Source: Mesorhizobium sp. dw_380 | GTDB lineage: Bacteria; Pseudomonadota; Alphaproteobacteria; Rhizobiales; Rhizobiaceae | DNA length: 36,809 nucleotides | Reading direction: 5' to 3' | NCBI RefSeq assembly: GCF_018588885.1 | Contig: NZ_JAFFIW010000052.1 | Location: 1 to 36,809, forward strand | Shown here: piece by piece, positions 1 to 9,792 of the stretch | Layout of the letters: every line of letters begins with the position of its first letter | Position numbering within the stretch: position 1 is the stretch's first letter | Program-made: the position numbers and the translations under genes | Notes under the pieces: model-generated | The model's database searches: none | Seen by the model: only the letters and a program-made list of their open reading frames with translations | Told to the model about the DNA's origin: nothing

Positions 1-60
1 GCTGTCGCAACTTAGGCGCCCTTTCTGCAACGCTGGCGATCGGCGAAAGCAGTGCCGACA

Positions 61-116
61 GCGCCCCTCGCCCGGTTCACGGGGAGAGGATGCCGGCAGG
101 CGGATGAGGGGCAGCG
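61..116. repeat. Intergenic GC-rich palindromic repeat at left edge
   Basis: A GC-rich imperfect palindrome: the outer arms GCGCCCCTC and GAGGGGCAGCGC face each other around CCGGTTCACGGGGAGAGG and GCCGGCAGGCGG blocks. It lies just beyond the stop codon of the CPBP protease gene. From memory, elements of this wording (CCCCTCATCCGCCTGCCGGC) are scattered in intergenic regions of Mesorhizobium; I cannot verify copy number here. No coding function is seen. It could act as a transcript-end structure for the leftward gene. Confidence 0.5.
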
Positions 117-157
117 CCGGCATTGACAATTGAGGTTCCCGTCACAGCGCAGCCCCA

Positions 158-1129
158 TCAGCCGGCATGAGACCCTTCCGACGCGACCTTGAGCGGCGAG
201 CGGGGATGCAACAGCAGCACAATCGTCAGCAGGCTGCAGGCGATGCCGATGAGGGCGATGAGAATTGCGTCCGACGTCGTCCAGCCTGGCCCTTCGAGCG
301 GCCTGGCGTTGAGCAGGGCGAAGGAATTGTAGCTCTCCTGGTGCGAGATGATCAGGAAGCCGGTCAGATTGTTGCCAAAGTGAGCGCCGAGCGCGGCACC
401 GAGATTGCCAGTTGCGTAGACCAGCAGTGTCAGCAGCAGCGCGAAAGCGGCGATCGAGACCAGCACGCAGGCGTTGATGGCGGCCGAGGAACTCGCGCTC
501 CAGTGCAGCGAGGTGAATAGCAGCCCGGGCAGCAGCGCCCAGATGAACGGGCTCCTGAACCGGTTGGCCAGACCGCGCAGCAGATAGCCGCGAAACAGCA
601 CCTCTTCCGACGAGGTTTGCAGCAAGGTGAGCGCTGCGATCGGGATCGCGAACAGCAGCCAGGACGACAGGCTGATCGTGCCCCGTGCGATCCCCGGCGC
701 CAGAAGATAGAGCAGGATCTCGGATACGAGCGAGGTGATCAGCACCGCGACCAGCCCTTTGAGGAAATCCGATCGGGATACGCGGCGGCTGGCGCCGAGG
801 AGTGCCGACAGCGGCTCGCCATGGACCCAGCGCATGGCGACCCACAGGCCGATCCAGATGCCGGCGAAAGAGGCGAGCGCGCTGAGGATGCCGATCGGCG
901 AGGCGAGAAAACCCTCCATGCCGGATGCCGAAGCCGCCGCTGCCTGCCAGGCGAAGTAAACATGGGTGCCGGCCAACAGCACGGCCGCAGTGGTGGCGCC
1001 CCAGAGCACGACGACGACCAGCGCTCCCAACAACAGACGCGGCAACGTCGTCCTGGCGTTCGGCGTGTTCCGGTAGCGCTCGAAGGCGGTGTCGTCGATC
1101 GTCACGCTCGGTCCCTTGCCCGAAACCAT
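158..1129 (-). CDS. CPBP family intramembrane metalloprotease (Abi/CAAX protease type)
   Basis: A 323-residue polytopic membrane protein with about eight hydrophobic segments after a short cytoplasmic N-terminus. All three signature motifs of the CPBP (CAAX protease and bacteriocin-processing, PF02517) superfamily are visible: EEVLFR at about residues 175-180 (EExxxR), FTSLH at 205-209 (FxxxH) and HFGNN at 250-254 (HxxxN). These supply the glutamate and histidines that form the intramembrane catalytic centre in this family, so it is probably active. The substrate is unknown; bacterial members are linked to peptide processing, bacteriocin self-immunity or protein modification, and nothing here indicates which. 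It appears monocistronic: the next gene on this strand starts about 140 bases upstream. The start ATG at 1129 gives a charged N-terminus before the first membrane segment; a longer reading in another frame over the same bases is a shadow. Confidence 0.85.
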   Translation of the reverse strand: MVSGKGPSVTIDDTAFERYRNTPNARTTLPRLLLGALVVVVLWGATTAAVLLAGTHVYFAWQAAAASASGMEGFLASPIGILSALASFAGIWIGLWVAMRWVHGEPLSALLGASRRVSRSDFLKGLVAVLITSLVSEILLYLLAPGIARGTISLSSWLLFAIPIAALTLLQTSSEEVLFRGYLLRGLANRFRSPFIWALLPGLLFTSLHWSASSSAAINACVLVSIAAFALLLTLLVYATGNLGAALGAHFGNNLTGFLIISHQESYNSFALLNARPLEGPGWTTSDAILIALIGIACSLLTIVLLLHPRSPLKVASEGSHAG

Positions 1130-1265
1130 CGGCTGTTGGTCTAGCTGATGGATTCGGGAATCGGAATTGGGAATTCATGCGCAAGCGGCACCCAGCCCTG
1201 TTCGGATACCGCGGGATCGGCGATCCAATGTCGGTAGCGGCCGCTTCGGCGACCGCTGCTCCGTA

Positions 1266-1868
1266 TCAACGCACCACGTACATGATGCGCCGCGTGTCCG
1301 GATCGACCAGCGTCGGCTGACCGTTCACATAGACATAGCGATAGTTATAGTCTGGAACTTCGCGCAGCTCGACGGTGTCGGGCAGGGTTGCGCCGGTGAC
1401 CACCTCGCCTTCCAGATAGACGGGGTCGAGACGGTGTGTACGGACATAGGTCCTGACTTCGGCCGGCGGCAGCGGGATGGCATCCACCGGCTCGCCGGCG
1501 ACAATCGCTCCGGTATACTCGGTCGAGTAGTTGCCGATGTCTTCCGGTGGCGAGACGATCGCGACGCTGGAGCCGTGCGGGCGCTGCGTCAGCACCACCC
1601 GGCTGCCGCCGAAATCAGCCGTCACATAGTCGGAATAGACCCAGCCCTGGCCGCCGCCTTCGGCAATCGTGCACCATTTGCTGTTCTCGATGCAGCCGTT
1701 GAGCGTTGCTGACTGGCCGGCGGCGAGCACGCCGATGACTGGATATTGCGGGCCAGGGCCGGCACGTACGTTGAGATCGGTGATTGCCGACACGGCGGTA
1801 TCGGCGAACGCGGCACCCGACATCACGGTCAACATCCCGGCGACTGCGGGAAACAATACGGATTTCAT
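1266..1868 (-). CDS. Secreted SH3b domain protein with C-terminal DUF1236
   Basis: A 200-residue protein with a clear Sec signal peptide (positive MKS start, hydrophobic core, cleavage near GAAFA/D at about residue 22). The mature N-terminus is a bacterial SH3 (SH3b) domain: DLNVRAGPGPQYPVIG is the classic opening of this fold, and residues run to about 85. The C-terminal third (ELREVPDYNYRYVYVNGQ) matches the DUF1236 family (PF06823), common as a tail on small secreted rhizobial proteins. SH3b domains usually bind peptidoglycan or peptide ligands in the periplasm, so a cell-wall role is an inference only. No partner gene is obvious. The start at 1868 is supported by the signal peptide and by a GGAGAC purine stretch just upstream on the minus strand. 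Confidence 0.82.
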   Translation of the reverse strand: MKSVLFPAVAGMLTVMSGAAFADTAVSAITDLNVRAGPGPQYPVIGVLAAGQSATLNGCIENSKWCTIAEGGGQGWVYSDYVTADFGGSRVVLTQRPHGSSVAIVSPPEDIGNYSTEYTGAIVAGEPVDAIPLPPAEVRTYVRTHRLDPVYLEGEVVTGATLPDTVELREVPDYNYRYVYVNGQPTLVDPDTRRIMYVVR

Positions 1869-1931
1869 GGTTTGTCTCCGTTTTCATGGTCCCTCGGCGG
1901 TGAAAACGGGACAATGGCGCATGCGTTCCGG

Positions 1932-3029
1932 TTAAAACGCCGGCGCCAACTCACGATTTGTTCTCGCGTCTTGCGGCAAGCCGGTCAGAAGGTCGTGAAC
2001 GAAGGTCAGCTTTCGCGCTGTCACGTCCGAAATGACGAAGGGGTAGAGATCGGGCAGGCCCATGCAACGGTTGATCGAATTGGAAGCCTCCGACAGCACC
2101 AGCCAGCGGGCAAGGACCTTGTCGAAGGGCTCCGGTATGTTCGCAGGCTCCGAGGGCGCCGCCTGCAGCCTGCCGCCGGTGTCGCCCTTCGGCAACTCGT
2201 TGGCTTCGACCGTCTCCAGCCGGCCAAGCGGAAAGTTCAGCGCATGGACCATCTCCAGGGTGTCGGTGATGTGCAGATGGTGGGCCCAGGTCTCGGCCCA
2301 GTCCTCCCAGGGATGCGAGGTGGCGTAGGCCGAGATGTGGCTTAGCTGCCAGTCGGGAGGTGCGCCGTTGGCGTAGTAAGCCTTCAGCGCCCGTTCGTAA
2401 TCGGTGCGATCGTCGCCGAACAAGGCGCGGAAAGCGTCAAGCCTTTGCGGATCGTCGCGGATCAGGCGGTCCCAGTAATAATGGCCGAGTTCATGGCGGA
2501 AGTGACCGAGCAGGGTTCGATAGTTTTCACCCATCTCGACCCGACGCTTCTCGCGTTCGGCTGAATCGGCCTCGGCGACATTGAGCGTGATCAGGCCATT
2601 GTCATGGCCGGTCAGGATGCGTTCGCCGCCAGGGCCGCCGCCGATCGGATCGGCGAGGAAGTCGAAGGCGAGGCCCACCTCGTCCGTGGCGCTCTTCTTG
2701 GGCGCCACCGGCAGGCCGAAGGCGAGCAGCGAATAGATGGCGCGCTTCTTTGCCGCCTCGACCCGGATCCAGCGGCGGCGGTTGCCGTCGACCGAGAGAT
2801 CAGGAATCAACTGGTTCAGCACGCAGGCGCGGCAAAAACCCTGTCCGGGTTCCGCCATCCAGTTGCAGGCGCACTCATCGGCGTTGGTGCAATGGAAGGT
2901 GCCGTCCGCGCCCGACAAGGCAAAGCGGGCATGCTCGGGATCGTAGAGGACGAGGCTGTTGCAGTTCAGGCACTGCGCGTTCTCGAAGTAGAGACGGTGG
3001 CCGCAATGCGGGCAATCGAAGAGTTTCAT
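1932..3029 (-). CDS. Zinc-ribbon putative metallopeptidase (Peptidase_Mx / COG4307-like)
   Basis: A 365-residue soluble protein. The N-terminus is a zinc ribbon with CPHC at residues 6-9 and CLNC at 20-23, followed by a second cysteine cluster (C47, C53, C55, C66, C69). The middle holds an HExxH zinc-protease motif, RHELGHYYWDRL, with H179, E180 and H183. This architecture matches the putative zinc-binding metallopeptidase family PF15887, whose substrate is unknown. There is no signal peptide, so it should be cytoplasmic. I chose the ATG at 3029 because the family begins directly with the MKLFDCPHCG zinc ribbon; the same frame stays open upstream to about 3488 but that extension is low-complexity and overlaps the divergent gene. 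It is divergent from the lytic transglycosylase, sharing a 254-base intergenic region that must hold both promoters. Confidence 0.83.
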   Translation of the reverse strand: MKLFDCPHCGHRLYFENAQCLNCNSLVLYDPEHARFALSGADGTFHCTNADECACNWMAEPGQGFCRACVLNQLIPDLSVDGNRRRWIRVEAAKKRAIYSLLAFGLPVAPKKSATDEVGLAFDFLADPIGGGPGGERILTGHDNGLITLNVAEADSAEREKRRVEMGENYRTLLGHFRHELGHYYWDRLIRDDPQRLDAFRALFGDDRTDYERALKAYYANGAPPDWQLSHISAYATSHPWEDWAETWAHHLHITDTLEMVHALNFPLGRLETVEANELPKGDTGGRLQAAPSEPANIPEPFDKVLARWLVLSEASNSINRCMGLPDLYPFVISDVTARKLTFVHDLLTGLPQDARTNRELAPAF

Positions 3030-3283
3030 GTCGGTCTCGGCGTTGCGGGGAGGAGTGTCGCTTCGAAAACGCGGGCCTTCAAACGTCGTTCCGTGCGGTG
3101 ACGCCAATCCGCAACACGGCAGATGGATCAGCCAAGTCTCGGCCGCGTTCGCCATAATAATCACTTGATCGTAGGCAAATTCCCCGGCATTCGCCAGCAT
3201 TGTGGCACAGACGGTGACAAGTGCGCGTTTCGCTGGCAAATTCGCAGATGGGACGTGAATCAGGCAACCAGGAGAAGAACAAC

Positions 3284-4081
3284 ATGGCATTTCTTGCCAA
3301 GGGTAGGATTTTTGCGGCCACGGTGGTGGCGGTGCTTGGGCTGGCGACGGGCGCGCAGGCTGGGGCCAGCTGCGGCAAGACCGGTGCCGGCTTCGATGCC
3401 TGGAAGCCGGAGTTCGCCGCTGAGGCCAAGGCCGAGGGTGTAGGCGCCAGGGGTCTGTCCGCTCTGGCCGGCGCCACCTACGCGACAAGGACGATCTCGG
3501 TCGACCGCGGCATTCACAAGGCTTTCAGCGGCTCGGTTGACGCCTTCATGAAGCGCCGTGGCGGGTCCGCGATCATTTCCAAGGGCCGTGTGCTGAAGAA
3601 GTCGAACGCGGCGCTGTTCGACCAGATCGAACGGAACTACGGCGTGTCGCCGGGTGTGTTGCTGGCCATCTGGGGCATGGAGACCGGCTTCGGTTCATCC
3701 ATGGGCAACCAGAATACGGTCTCGGCCATTTTGACGCTTGCCTATGATTGCCGCCGCCCGGAGTTCTTTCACCCGCATGCCATTGCAGCCCTGAAGCTGG
3801 TTGATCGCGGCGCTTTGAGCGCTTCGTCGGTCGGCGCCGCGCATGGCGAGATTGGCCATACGCAGTTCCTGCCCGGAAATGTCCTGAAGTATGGCGTGGG
3901 CGGCGGAAACCTGCGCGACAAGGCCACTGCGTTGGCGTCCACCGCCAACTTCCTCAAGGCGCATGGCTGGCGGGCCGGTGCGAGCGCTCAGTCCAACATA
4001 GGCGCTATTGCCGGCTGGAATGACGCGAGCGTCTACCAGCAGGCCATCGTCCGCATCGCCACGGAGATCGACGCGGATTGA
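3284..4081 (+). CDS. Lytic murein transglycosylase, MltB-like (SLT_2 fold)
   Basis: A 265-residue exported enzyme predicted to cleave the MurNAc-GlcNAc glycosidic bond in peptidoglycan, releasing 1,6-anhydro-muropeptides. It has a signal peptide (residues 1 to about 26, ending AQA) without a convincing lipobox. The catalytic signature GMETGFG falls at about residues 131-137, giving E133 as the general acid/base, and LPGN plus a conserved GEIGHTQFLPGN stretch follow, as in the MltB family. The usual C-terminal peptidoglycan-binding domain is absent, which is common in short rhizobial paralogues. The start at 3284 is chosen because it is preceded at good spacing by AGGAGAAG and opens directly into the signal peptide; an in-frame upstream start at 3221 would add 21 residues before the signal. 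A strong intrinsic terminator follows. Confidence 0.88.
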   Translation: MAFLAKGRIFAATVVAVLGLATGAQAGASCGKTGAGFDAWKPEFAAEAKAEGVGARGLSALAGATYATRTISVDRGIHKAFSGSVDAFMKRRGGSAIISKGRVLKKSNAALFDQIERNYGVSPGVLLAIWGMETGFGSSMGNQNTVSAILTLAYDCRRPEFFHPHAIAALKLVDRGALSASSVGAAHGEIGHTQFLPGNVLKYGVGGGNLRDKATALASTANFLKAHGWRAGASAQSNIGAIAGWNDASVYQQAIVRIATEIDAD

Positions 4082-4093
4082 TGATTTCCGTTT

Positions 4094-4128
4094 GACAAGA
4101 GCCCGGCCACGCGCCGGGCTTTCTTGTC
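4094..4128 (+). terminator. Intrinsic terminator after lytic transglycosylase
   Basis: GCCCGGC (4101-4107) pairs with GCCGGGC (4113-4119) around a CACGC loop, and an outer stem GACAAGA (4094-4100) pairs with TCTTGTC (4122-4128) with a two-base TT bulge. It begins 12 bases after the stop codon and ends in a T-rich stretch. Confidence 0.75.
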
Positions 4129-4174
4129 GATGGAACCGTCACGGACATTCGGGATTGGCTGAAGCCTCCTCAAC

Positions 4175-4360
4175 GTCGTCATCCCTGGGCGAAGCAGGAG
4201 CGAAGCTCCGTCGCGGAGACCCTGGGATCCATTCCATGACGTCAGCCGTAGGGTGAGGCGGAGCGGATTCTGCACCGCAGCAGCGCTCGGGAATCCCGGC
4301 ATGGATCCTGGGGTCTGCGCTGCGTCGCTTCGCTCCTTGCTGCGCCCCAGGATGACGAAC
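4175..4360. repeat. Dispersed palindromic repeat, family A copy 1
   Basis: A ~186-base intergenic element whose ends are inverted copies of each other: CGTCATCCCTGGGCGAAGCA at the left and the matching CCCCAGGATGACGAAC at the right, with ACCCTGGGATCCAT facing GCATGGATCCTGGGGTC in the interior. Three related elements occur elsewhere in the window (15332-15664, 30586-30810, 32633-32868). Its arms are rich in GCGAAGC/GCTTCGC. It sits between the convergent ends of the lytic transglycosylase gene and argG. No transposase is present; it resembles a REP/BIME or non-autonomous element. Confidence 0.75.
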
Positions 4361-4487
4361 CGATGAGCGTTTCCTGCTAATCACCAAGCTGCGGTTAGCC
4401 AACGCCCCGGTCAACTCACTTGGCTCAATCGAACCCGGCGTCCGGATTTCCTATTTCACATCGAGCGCGTAGGGCTGCGCATCCAAC

Positions 4488-5711
<1,224 letters not shown>

Positions 5712-6082
5712 TTCTGCTCCGTCGATGGCGGACGCTTGAAACAAGGGCGTCACGGATTGTCGGAGCGCCTTTTAGCAGGAACGGCAAAGCGAGCAAGCAC
5801 GCGCGGCACCAGATCGCTGATCCAGCGCACGGCAAGGCGGCGCGCTGGAAGACGTTCTGTCGAAAACCGGTTCCCACCCCGGGTCAGGCCCGAGGCATGT
5901 TTTTCGGGATCATGTTCTGGGGAAACAACCGGCTACAATCATGGGCTGCATTTATGCCGAGGATTTAAGCAAGTTTTCATGTCCTTCCGCTAAACCAGCG
6001 AGACAGAGTTGCATTGGCCGCGACCGGCCGAAGCGGCTTTTGCCCGTTCGTCACGGGCACCCTCGGGCTTGGGTCATTCCTG
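5712..6082. other. Intergenic region upstream of argG and the c-di-GMP gene
   Basis: A 371-base divergent intergenic region. It must contain the promoters for argG (leftward) and the MHYT-GGDEF-EAL gene (rightward), but I could not identify a convincing -35/-10 pair. At 5859-5920 there is CGAAAACCGGTTCCCAC, an intervening CCCGGGTCAGGCCCGAGG block, then TTTTTCGGGATCATG. From memory, CGAAAACCGGTTCCCAC directly followed by TTTTCGGGATCATG is a widespread rhizobial intergenic motif, so this copy looks interrupted. No small gene is supported. Confidence 0.45.
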
Positions 6083-8134
6083 ATGCGCGTTATATCATGC
6101 ATCGTCACGGAGCATAATCTGTGGCTTGTCCTGCTGGCGGCGCTGATGTGCGTCACCGGCTGCTGGGTGACCATCGGCCTGCTGGACCGCGTCCGCAAAA
6201 CCGTTGGCGTGCAGATGCGGGGATGGCTGTTCCTGACCGCGGTCGCGGCCGGTTCCTCGATCTGGTGCACGCATTTCATCGCCATGCTGGCCTATCAGCC
6301 CGGCGCGCCGATCACCTTCGATCCGGCGCTCACCATGATATCCCTGGTCCTCGCCATCGCCGGAACCGGGGCGGGCTTCGGCCTTGCCCTGGACAAAAGC
6401 CGCGGTCTGGCGCCGGAATGGGGAGGGTGCCTCGTCGGACTGGCGATCTCGGCCATGCATTATACCGGCATGATGGCCTATCACGTGGCCGGCATCGTCG
6501 AGTGGGACGCTCGTTATGTCGTCGCGTCGCTGCTGATCGCCGTGGCATTCTCCGCCTTGGCGATCGGCCAGGCGATGCGCCGGCCGTACCGCTGGTCTCA
6601 CTATCTCGGCATCGGGCTGCTGGTGCTGGCGATCGTCGGCCTGCATTTCACGGCGATGGCGGCGGTGGCAGTGACGCCGCTCTCCTTCATCACCACCGGC
6701 ACCAATCCCGACATTCTCGAAGCCATGGCCGTTGCTGTCGCCGTGGTCGGCCTGATCGTCGCGGCCACCGGCTTCGCCAGCTATCTGATCGACGAACGCG
6801 GCCGGCTGGAGAGCTTCGAGCGGCTGCAGCATCTTGCCCTCAACGACGCGCTCACCGGTCTTGCCAACCGGGTCTCCTTCAACGACCGCCTCGACCATGA
6901 GATCGAGCGGGAGGATGAGGAGACGATGACCGCCGTCATCGTCATCGATCTCGACCGTTTCAAGGAAATCAACGACCTCAGGGGACACGCGGCCGGCGAC
7001 CAGGCGCTCAAGATCATTGCCCGCCGGCTGGCGAAGCTGGCCGGAGACGGCGAGTTCGTCGCCCGGCTCGGCGGCGACGAATTTGCCGCCATCAAGCGCT
7101 TCAAGGACCAGAACGAGCTGCTCGGCCTGGTGTCGCGGCTGGAAAAATCCTTGTTCCAGCCCTTGCGGATCGATGATTTCGAGATCGTCACCGGTGCCAG
7201 CATCGGCGTCGCCGTCCATCCGCGTGACGGGGCCGACCGGGAGAGGCTGGTCAGCAATGCGGACCTGGCCATGTACCGGGCCAAGAACGACGTGACGCGG
7301 GCCGTCTGCTTCTACGAATCGGCCATGGACGAGACGGCGCGGGCGCGCCGCGCGCTGGCCACCGACCTTCGCCAGGCGATCGAGCGCGGCGAGCTTTCGC
7401 TGCACTATCAGGTGCAGACCTCGGTTCAGACCGGCGCCACTTGCGGCTACGAGGCGTTGCTGCGCTGGACCCATCCCGTGCACGGCATGGTCCCGCCCGC
7501 CGAATTCATTCCGATCGCCGAGGAGAACGGCTCGATCCTGGCAATCGGCGAGTGGGTGCTGCGCACCGCATGCCGGCAGGCAGCCTCGTGGGATAATGGC
7601 CACAAGATCGCGGTCAATCTGTCGCCGGTGCAGTTCGCCCATGCCGATCTCGCCAAGCTCGTCCACCAGATCCTGGTCGAGACCGGCCTGTCGCCGAGGC
7701 GCCTCGAACTCGAGCTGACCGAATCAACGATCGTCGCCGACAAGGTGCGCACCTTGCACGTGCTGCGTCAGATCAAGGCGCTGGGCGTGACGATCGCCAT
7801 CGACGATTTCGGTACCGGCTATTCCTCACTCGACACGCTGCGCTCGTTCCCGTTCGACAAGATCAAGCTCGACCGCTCTTTCATGGCCGATGTCGAGCGC
7901 AGCCCGCAGGCCAAGGCGATCATCCGCGCCGTGCTGACGCTGGGGCGCAGCCTCGATATTCCTGTGCTCGCCGAAGGCGTCGAGACCCATGTCCAGCTCA
8001 CCATCCTGCAAATCGAGGGCTGCAACGAGGCGCAAGGTTATTTCCTTGGCCGCCCCAAGCCGATCGATCAGATCCTGCTGACCGGAATGGCGGCGGCCGT
8101 CGCCCTGGCCGAGATCGACCAGTCGGCGGCTTAA
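6083..8134 (+). CDS. MHYT-GGDEF-EAL membrane c-di-GMP signalling protein
   Basis: A 683-residue inner-membrane protein. Residues 1 to about 235 form seven hydrophobic segments carrying the MHYT sensor signature three times (WCTHFIAML near 61-69, AMHYTGM at 124-130, GLHFTAMA at 186-193); MHYT domains are proposed to bind copper and sense a diatomic gas. A GGDEF domain follows with intact GGDEF at about 330-334, then an EAL domain with EALLRW at 457, NLSP, ELTES, DDFGTGY at 574-580, KLDRSF and QGYFLGRP, all residues needed for c-di-GMP hydrolysis. The position of the RxxD product-inhibition site reads GDGE, so that inhibitory site is missing. It may both make and degrade c-di-GMP, controlling motility or biofilm. 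The start at 6083 opens into the first membrane segment; an in-frame start at 6014 is possible. Confidence 0.9.
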   Translation: MRVISCIVTEHNLWLVLLAALMCVTGCWVTIGLLDRVRKTVGVQMRGWLFLTAVAAGSSIWCTHFIAMLAYQPGAPITFDPALTMISLVLAIAGTGAGFGLALDKSRGLAPEWGGCLVGLAISAMHYTGMMAYHVAGIVEWDARYVVASLLIAVAFSALAIGQAMRRPYRWSHYLGIGLLVLAIVGLHFTAMAAVAVTPLSFITTGTNPDILEAMAVAVAVVGLIVAATGFASYLIDERGRLESFERLQHLALNDALTGLANRVSFNDRLDHEIEREDEETMTAVIVIDLDRFKEINDLRGHAAGDQALKIIARRLAKLAGDGEFVARLGGDEFAAIKRFKDQNELLGLVSRLEKSLFQPLRIDDFEIVTGASIGVAVHPRDGADRERLVSNADLAMYRAKNDVTRAVCFYESAMDETARARRALATDLRQAIERGELSLHYQVQTSVQTGATCGYEALLRWTHPVHGMVPPAEFIPIAEENGSILAIGEWVLRTACRQAASWDNGHKIAVNLSPVQFAHADLAKLVHQILVETGLSPRRLELELTESTIVADKVRTLHVLRQIKALGVTIAIDDFGTGYSSLDTLRSFPFDKIKLDRSFMADVERSPQAKAIIRAVLTLGRSLDIPVLAEGVETHVQLTILQIEGCNEAQGYFLGRPKPIDQILLTGMAAAVALAEIDQSAA

Positions 8135-8222
8135 CCCCTGCTGCCGGAGGATACGCCAGCCTCGCATCTGGCGCCGGCGCGACGCATCTTGTATAGGCTC
8201 CGGGTCTTCCCCGGGGCCTTCC

Positions 8223-8864
8223 ATGTCTTTCATTCCCGATGCCGCCACACTGATCCAGTTCGCCATCGCCACCGTGATCCTGGCGATCACGCCCGGTCCC
8301 GACATGACCTTGTTCGTTTCGCGCACGCTGAGCCAGGGGCGCGCCACCGGCTTTGCCTCGATGGCCGGCGCGCTGTGCGGCACGCTGATCCACACCACGC
8401 TGGTGGTGGTCGGCGTCTCGGCGCTGATCGTCGCCTCGCCGATGGCTTTCTTCGCCCTCAAGGTCTTTGGCGCCGGCTATCTCGTCTTCCTGGCCTGGCA
8501 GGCGATCGCCAAGGGCTCGGCTTTTTCGCCGGAGAAGAAGACAGGACCGCAAATCTCGCTGCTGCGCTGCTGGGCGGCGGGGCTCGGCGTCAACCTGCTC
8601 AATCCGAAGATCATCCTGTTCTTCATGACCTTCCTGCCGCAGTTCGTCTCCGCGCACGACCCGAACGCGCCGGGAAAACTGTTTTTCCTTGGGCTGATGT
8701 TCATCGTGCTGTCGATCCCGGTGACGGCGCCGATGGTGCTGGCGGCGGAGAAATTCTCCGCGGCGATGAAGGCCAGCCCGCGCGTCACGCGGGTGGTCGA
8801 TTATCTCTTCGCCGGCGTGTTCTCGGCCTTCGCGCTCAAAATACTGACAGCGCAGGCGAAATAG
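8223..8864 (+). CDS. LysE/RhtB family amino-acid exporter
   Basis: A 213-residue inner-membrane protein with six predicted transmembrane segments. The N-terminal ITPGPDMTLFVSRTLSQG motif (about residues 22-39) and the central GLGVNLLNPKIILFF segment are hallmarks of the LysE/RhtB translocator family (PF01810), which exports amino acids and related small molecules using the proton motive force. The substrate cannot be told from sequence; RhtB-like members export homoserine, threonine or leucine. No LysR-type regulator sits next to it. It ends five bases short of the convergent stop codon of the gene on the other strand, with no terminator between, so read-through antisense overlap of the two transcripts is likely. 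Confidence 0.9.
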   Translation: MSFIPDAATLIQFAIATVILAITPGPDMTLFVSRTLSQGRATGFASMAGALCGTLIHTTLVVVGVSALIVASPMAFFALKVFGAGYLVFLAWQAIAKGSAFSPEKKTGPQISLLRCWAAGLGVNLLNPKIILFFMTFLPQFVSAHDPNAPGKLFFLGLMFIVLSIPVTAPMVLAAEKFSAAMKASPRVTRVVDYLFAGVFSAFALKILTAQAK

Positions 8865-8869
8865 GGCCG

Positions 8870-9346
8870 CTATCCCTCGGTTCGGGACCGCGGGCTGGCC
8901 TCGCCCTGCCACCAGCTTCCGGCCCAGCGCCCGGCGCTCAGCCAATAGAAGATGCCGCCGACCATGCCGCCGCCGATCACCGCCAGGATGGCGCTGGTGT
9001 CGGTGACCGCGAAGGTGGAATCGCGGGCGTGATCGACGAGGCCGAGGAAGACACCCGCCACCACCGCGCCGGCCAGCGCATAGTAGAGCCAGTCGCGCCG
9101 GCCGAGGATTTCGGCAGCCAGGATGACGATCACCGAAGGCATGAAGGCGAAATAGGCGACGAACAGGGCGACGAAGGGGATCGAGAAATACAGCGAAGCC
9201 GTCGTCGCCGGCTGTGCATGCGCGGGTGAGTAGCCGAGCGAGGCCAGGAACAGGACGTTGAGGAAGGCGCTCGCCGCCAGCGAGGCGACGGCATAGCCGA
9301 ACAGGATGGTGGCAAGGCGGACGAGATAGGTGACGAGACGGGTCAT
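8870..9346 (-). CDS. Small four-helix membrane protein, unknown function (paralogue 2)
   Basis: A 158-residue protein with four predicted membrane helices and no recognised domain. It resembles the 149-residue product just upstream in the operon: a Trp-Tyr motif opening the third helix (RRDWLYYALAGA here, LRGWFYFAVTGA there) and a closing GGIFYWLSAG versus AGSVYWLLAG, so the two look like an ancient tandem duplication. I chose the ATG at 9346 because it overlaps the upstream stop by four bases (ATGA), the pattern of translational coupling, and because it directly precedes a membrane segment; longer in-frame reading upstream is antisense-like low-complexity. The operon order is rlmN, paralogue 1, this gene. 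Function is not assignable. Confidence 0.72.
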   Translation of the reverse strand: MTRLVTYLVRLATILFGYAVASLAASAFLNVLFLASLGYSPAHAQPATTASLYFSIPFVALFVAYFAFMPSVIVILAAEILGRRDWLYYALAGAVVAGVFLGLVDHARDSTFAVTDTSAILAVIGGGMVGGIFYWLSAGRWAGSWWQGEASPRSRTEG

Positions 9347-9792
9347 CGCGGATCTCGCTGTATTCGCTGACCAGACTTGCACCCAGCCAGAAGCCAGTAG
9401 ACCGAACCCGCGGCCGTGCCGGCCGTGGCCAGAAACCCGAGAAAGCCCGGATTGAAAACGAACCCCCCGGCCGAGCCCGGGATGAAAACACCAAATGCGA
9501 TCGACGTGATCGCGCCTGTGACGGCAAAGTAGAACCACCCGCGAAGCGACAGCCGTTCGGCGACAAAGATCGCCGGGCCGACGATCAGCAGCGCGCAGAT
9601 CGCCACGGTCAACACGGCGAGCGGGAAAGAACCCAGCCAGTCGAAGGCGAAGACCATGGACCAGTTGCCGTATTCGATCCCTTCCATAAGAGTGATCAGC
9701 AGCACAGGCACCAGGATCGAGGTCAGCACGGCGGCGACATAACCGACTGCTATGATGGCGATGCGCTTGAGCCCGGCGACGAGACGGCTCAC
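9343..9792 (-). CDS. Small four-helix membrane protein, unknown function (paralogue 1)
   Basis: A 149-residue protein with four predicted transmembrane helices and a short cytoplasmic start (SRLVAGLKR). It matches no family I can name with confidence. It begins with GTG at 9792, overlapping the rlmN stop as GTGA, and its own stop overlaps the ATG of the next gene as ATGA, so all three are likely translated from one mRNA by coupled re-initiation. It shares helix-3 and C-terminal motifs with its downstream neighbour, indicating duplication. The link with rlmN is positional only; I cannot infer a role in RNA modification. The alternative, a much longer protein read upstream through rlmN in the same frame, lacks support. 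Confidence 0.7.
   Translation of the reverse strand: MSRLVAGLKRIAIIAVGYVAAVLTSILVPVLLITLMEGIEYGNWSMVFAFDWLGSFPLAVLTVAICALLIVGPAIFVAERLSLRGWFYFAVTGAITSIAFGVFIPGSAGGFVFNPGFLGFLATAGTAAGSVYWLLAGCKSGQRIQRDPR

Noticed and set aside
4175..4360. Insertion sequence or MITE with target duplications
   Set aside because: The ends are inverted repeats, but no transposase gene is present and no clear flanking target-site duplication was seen, so only repeat is claimed.
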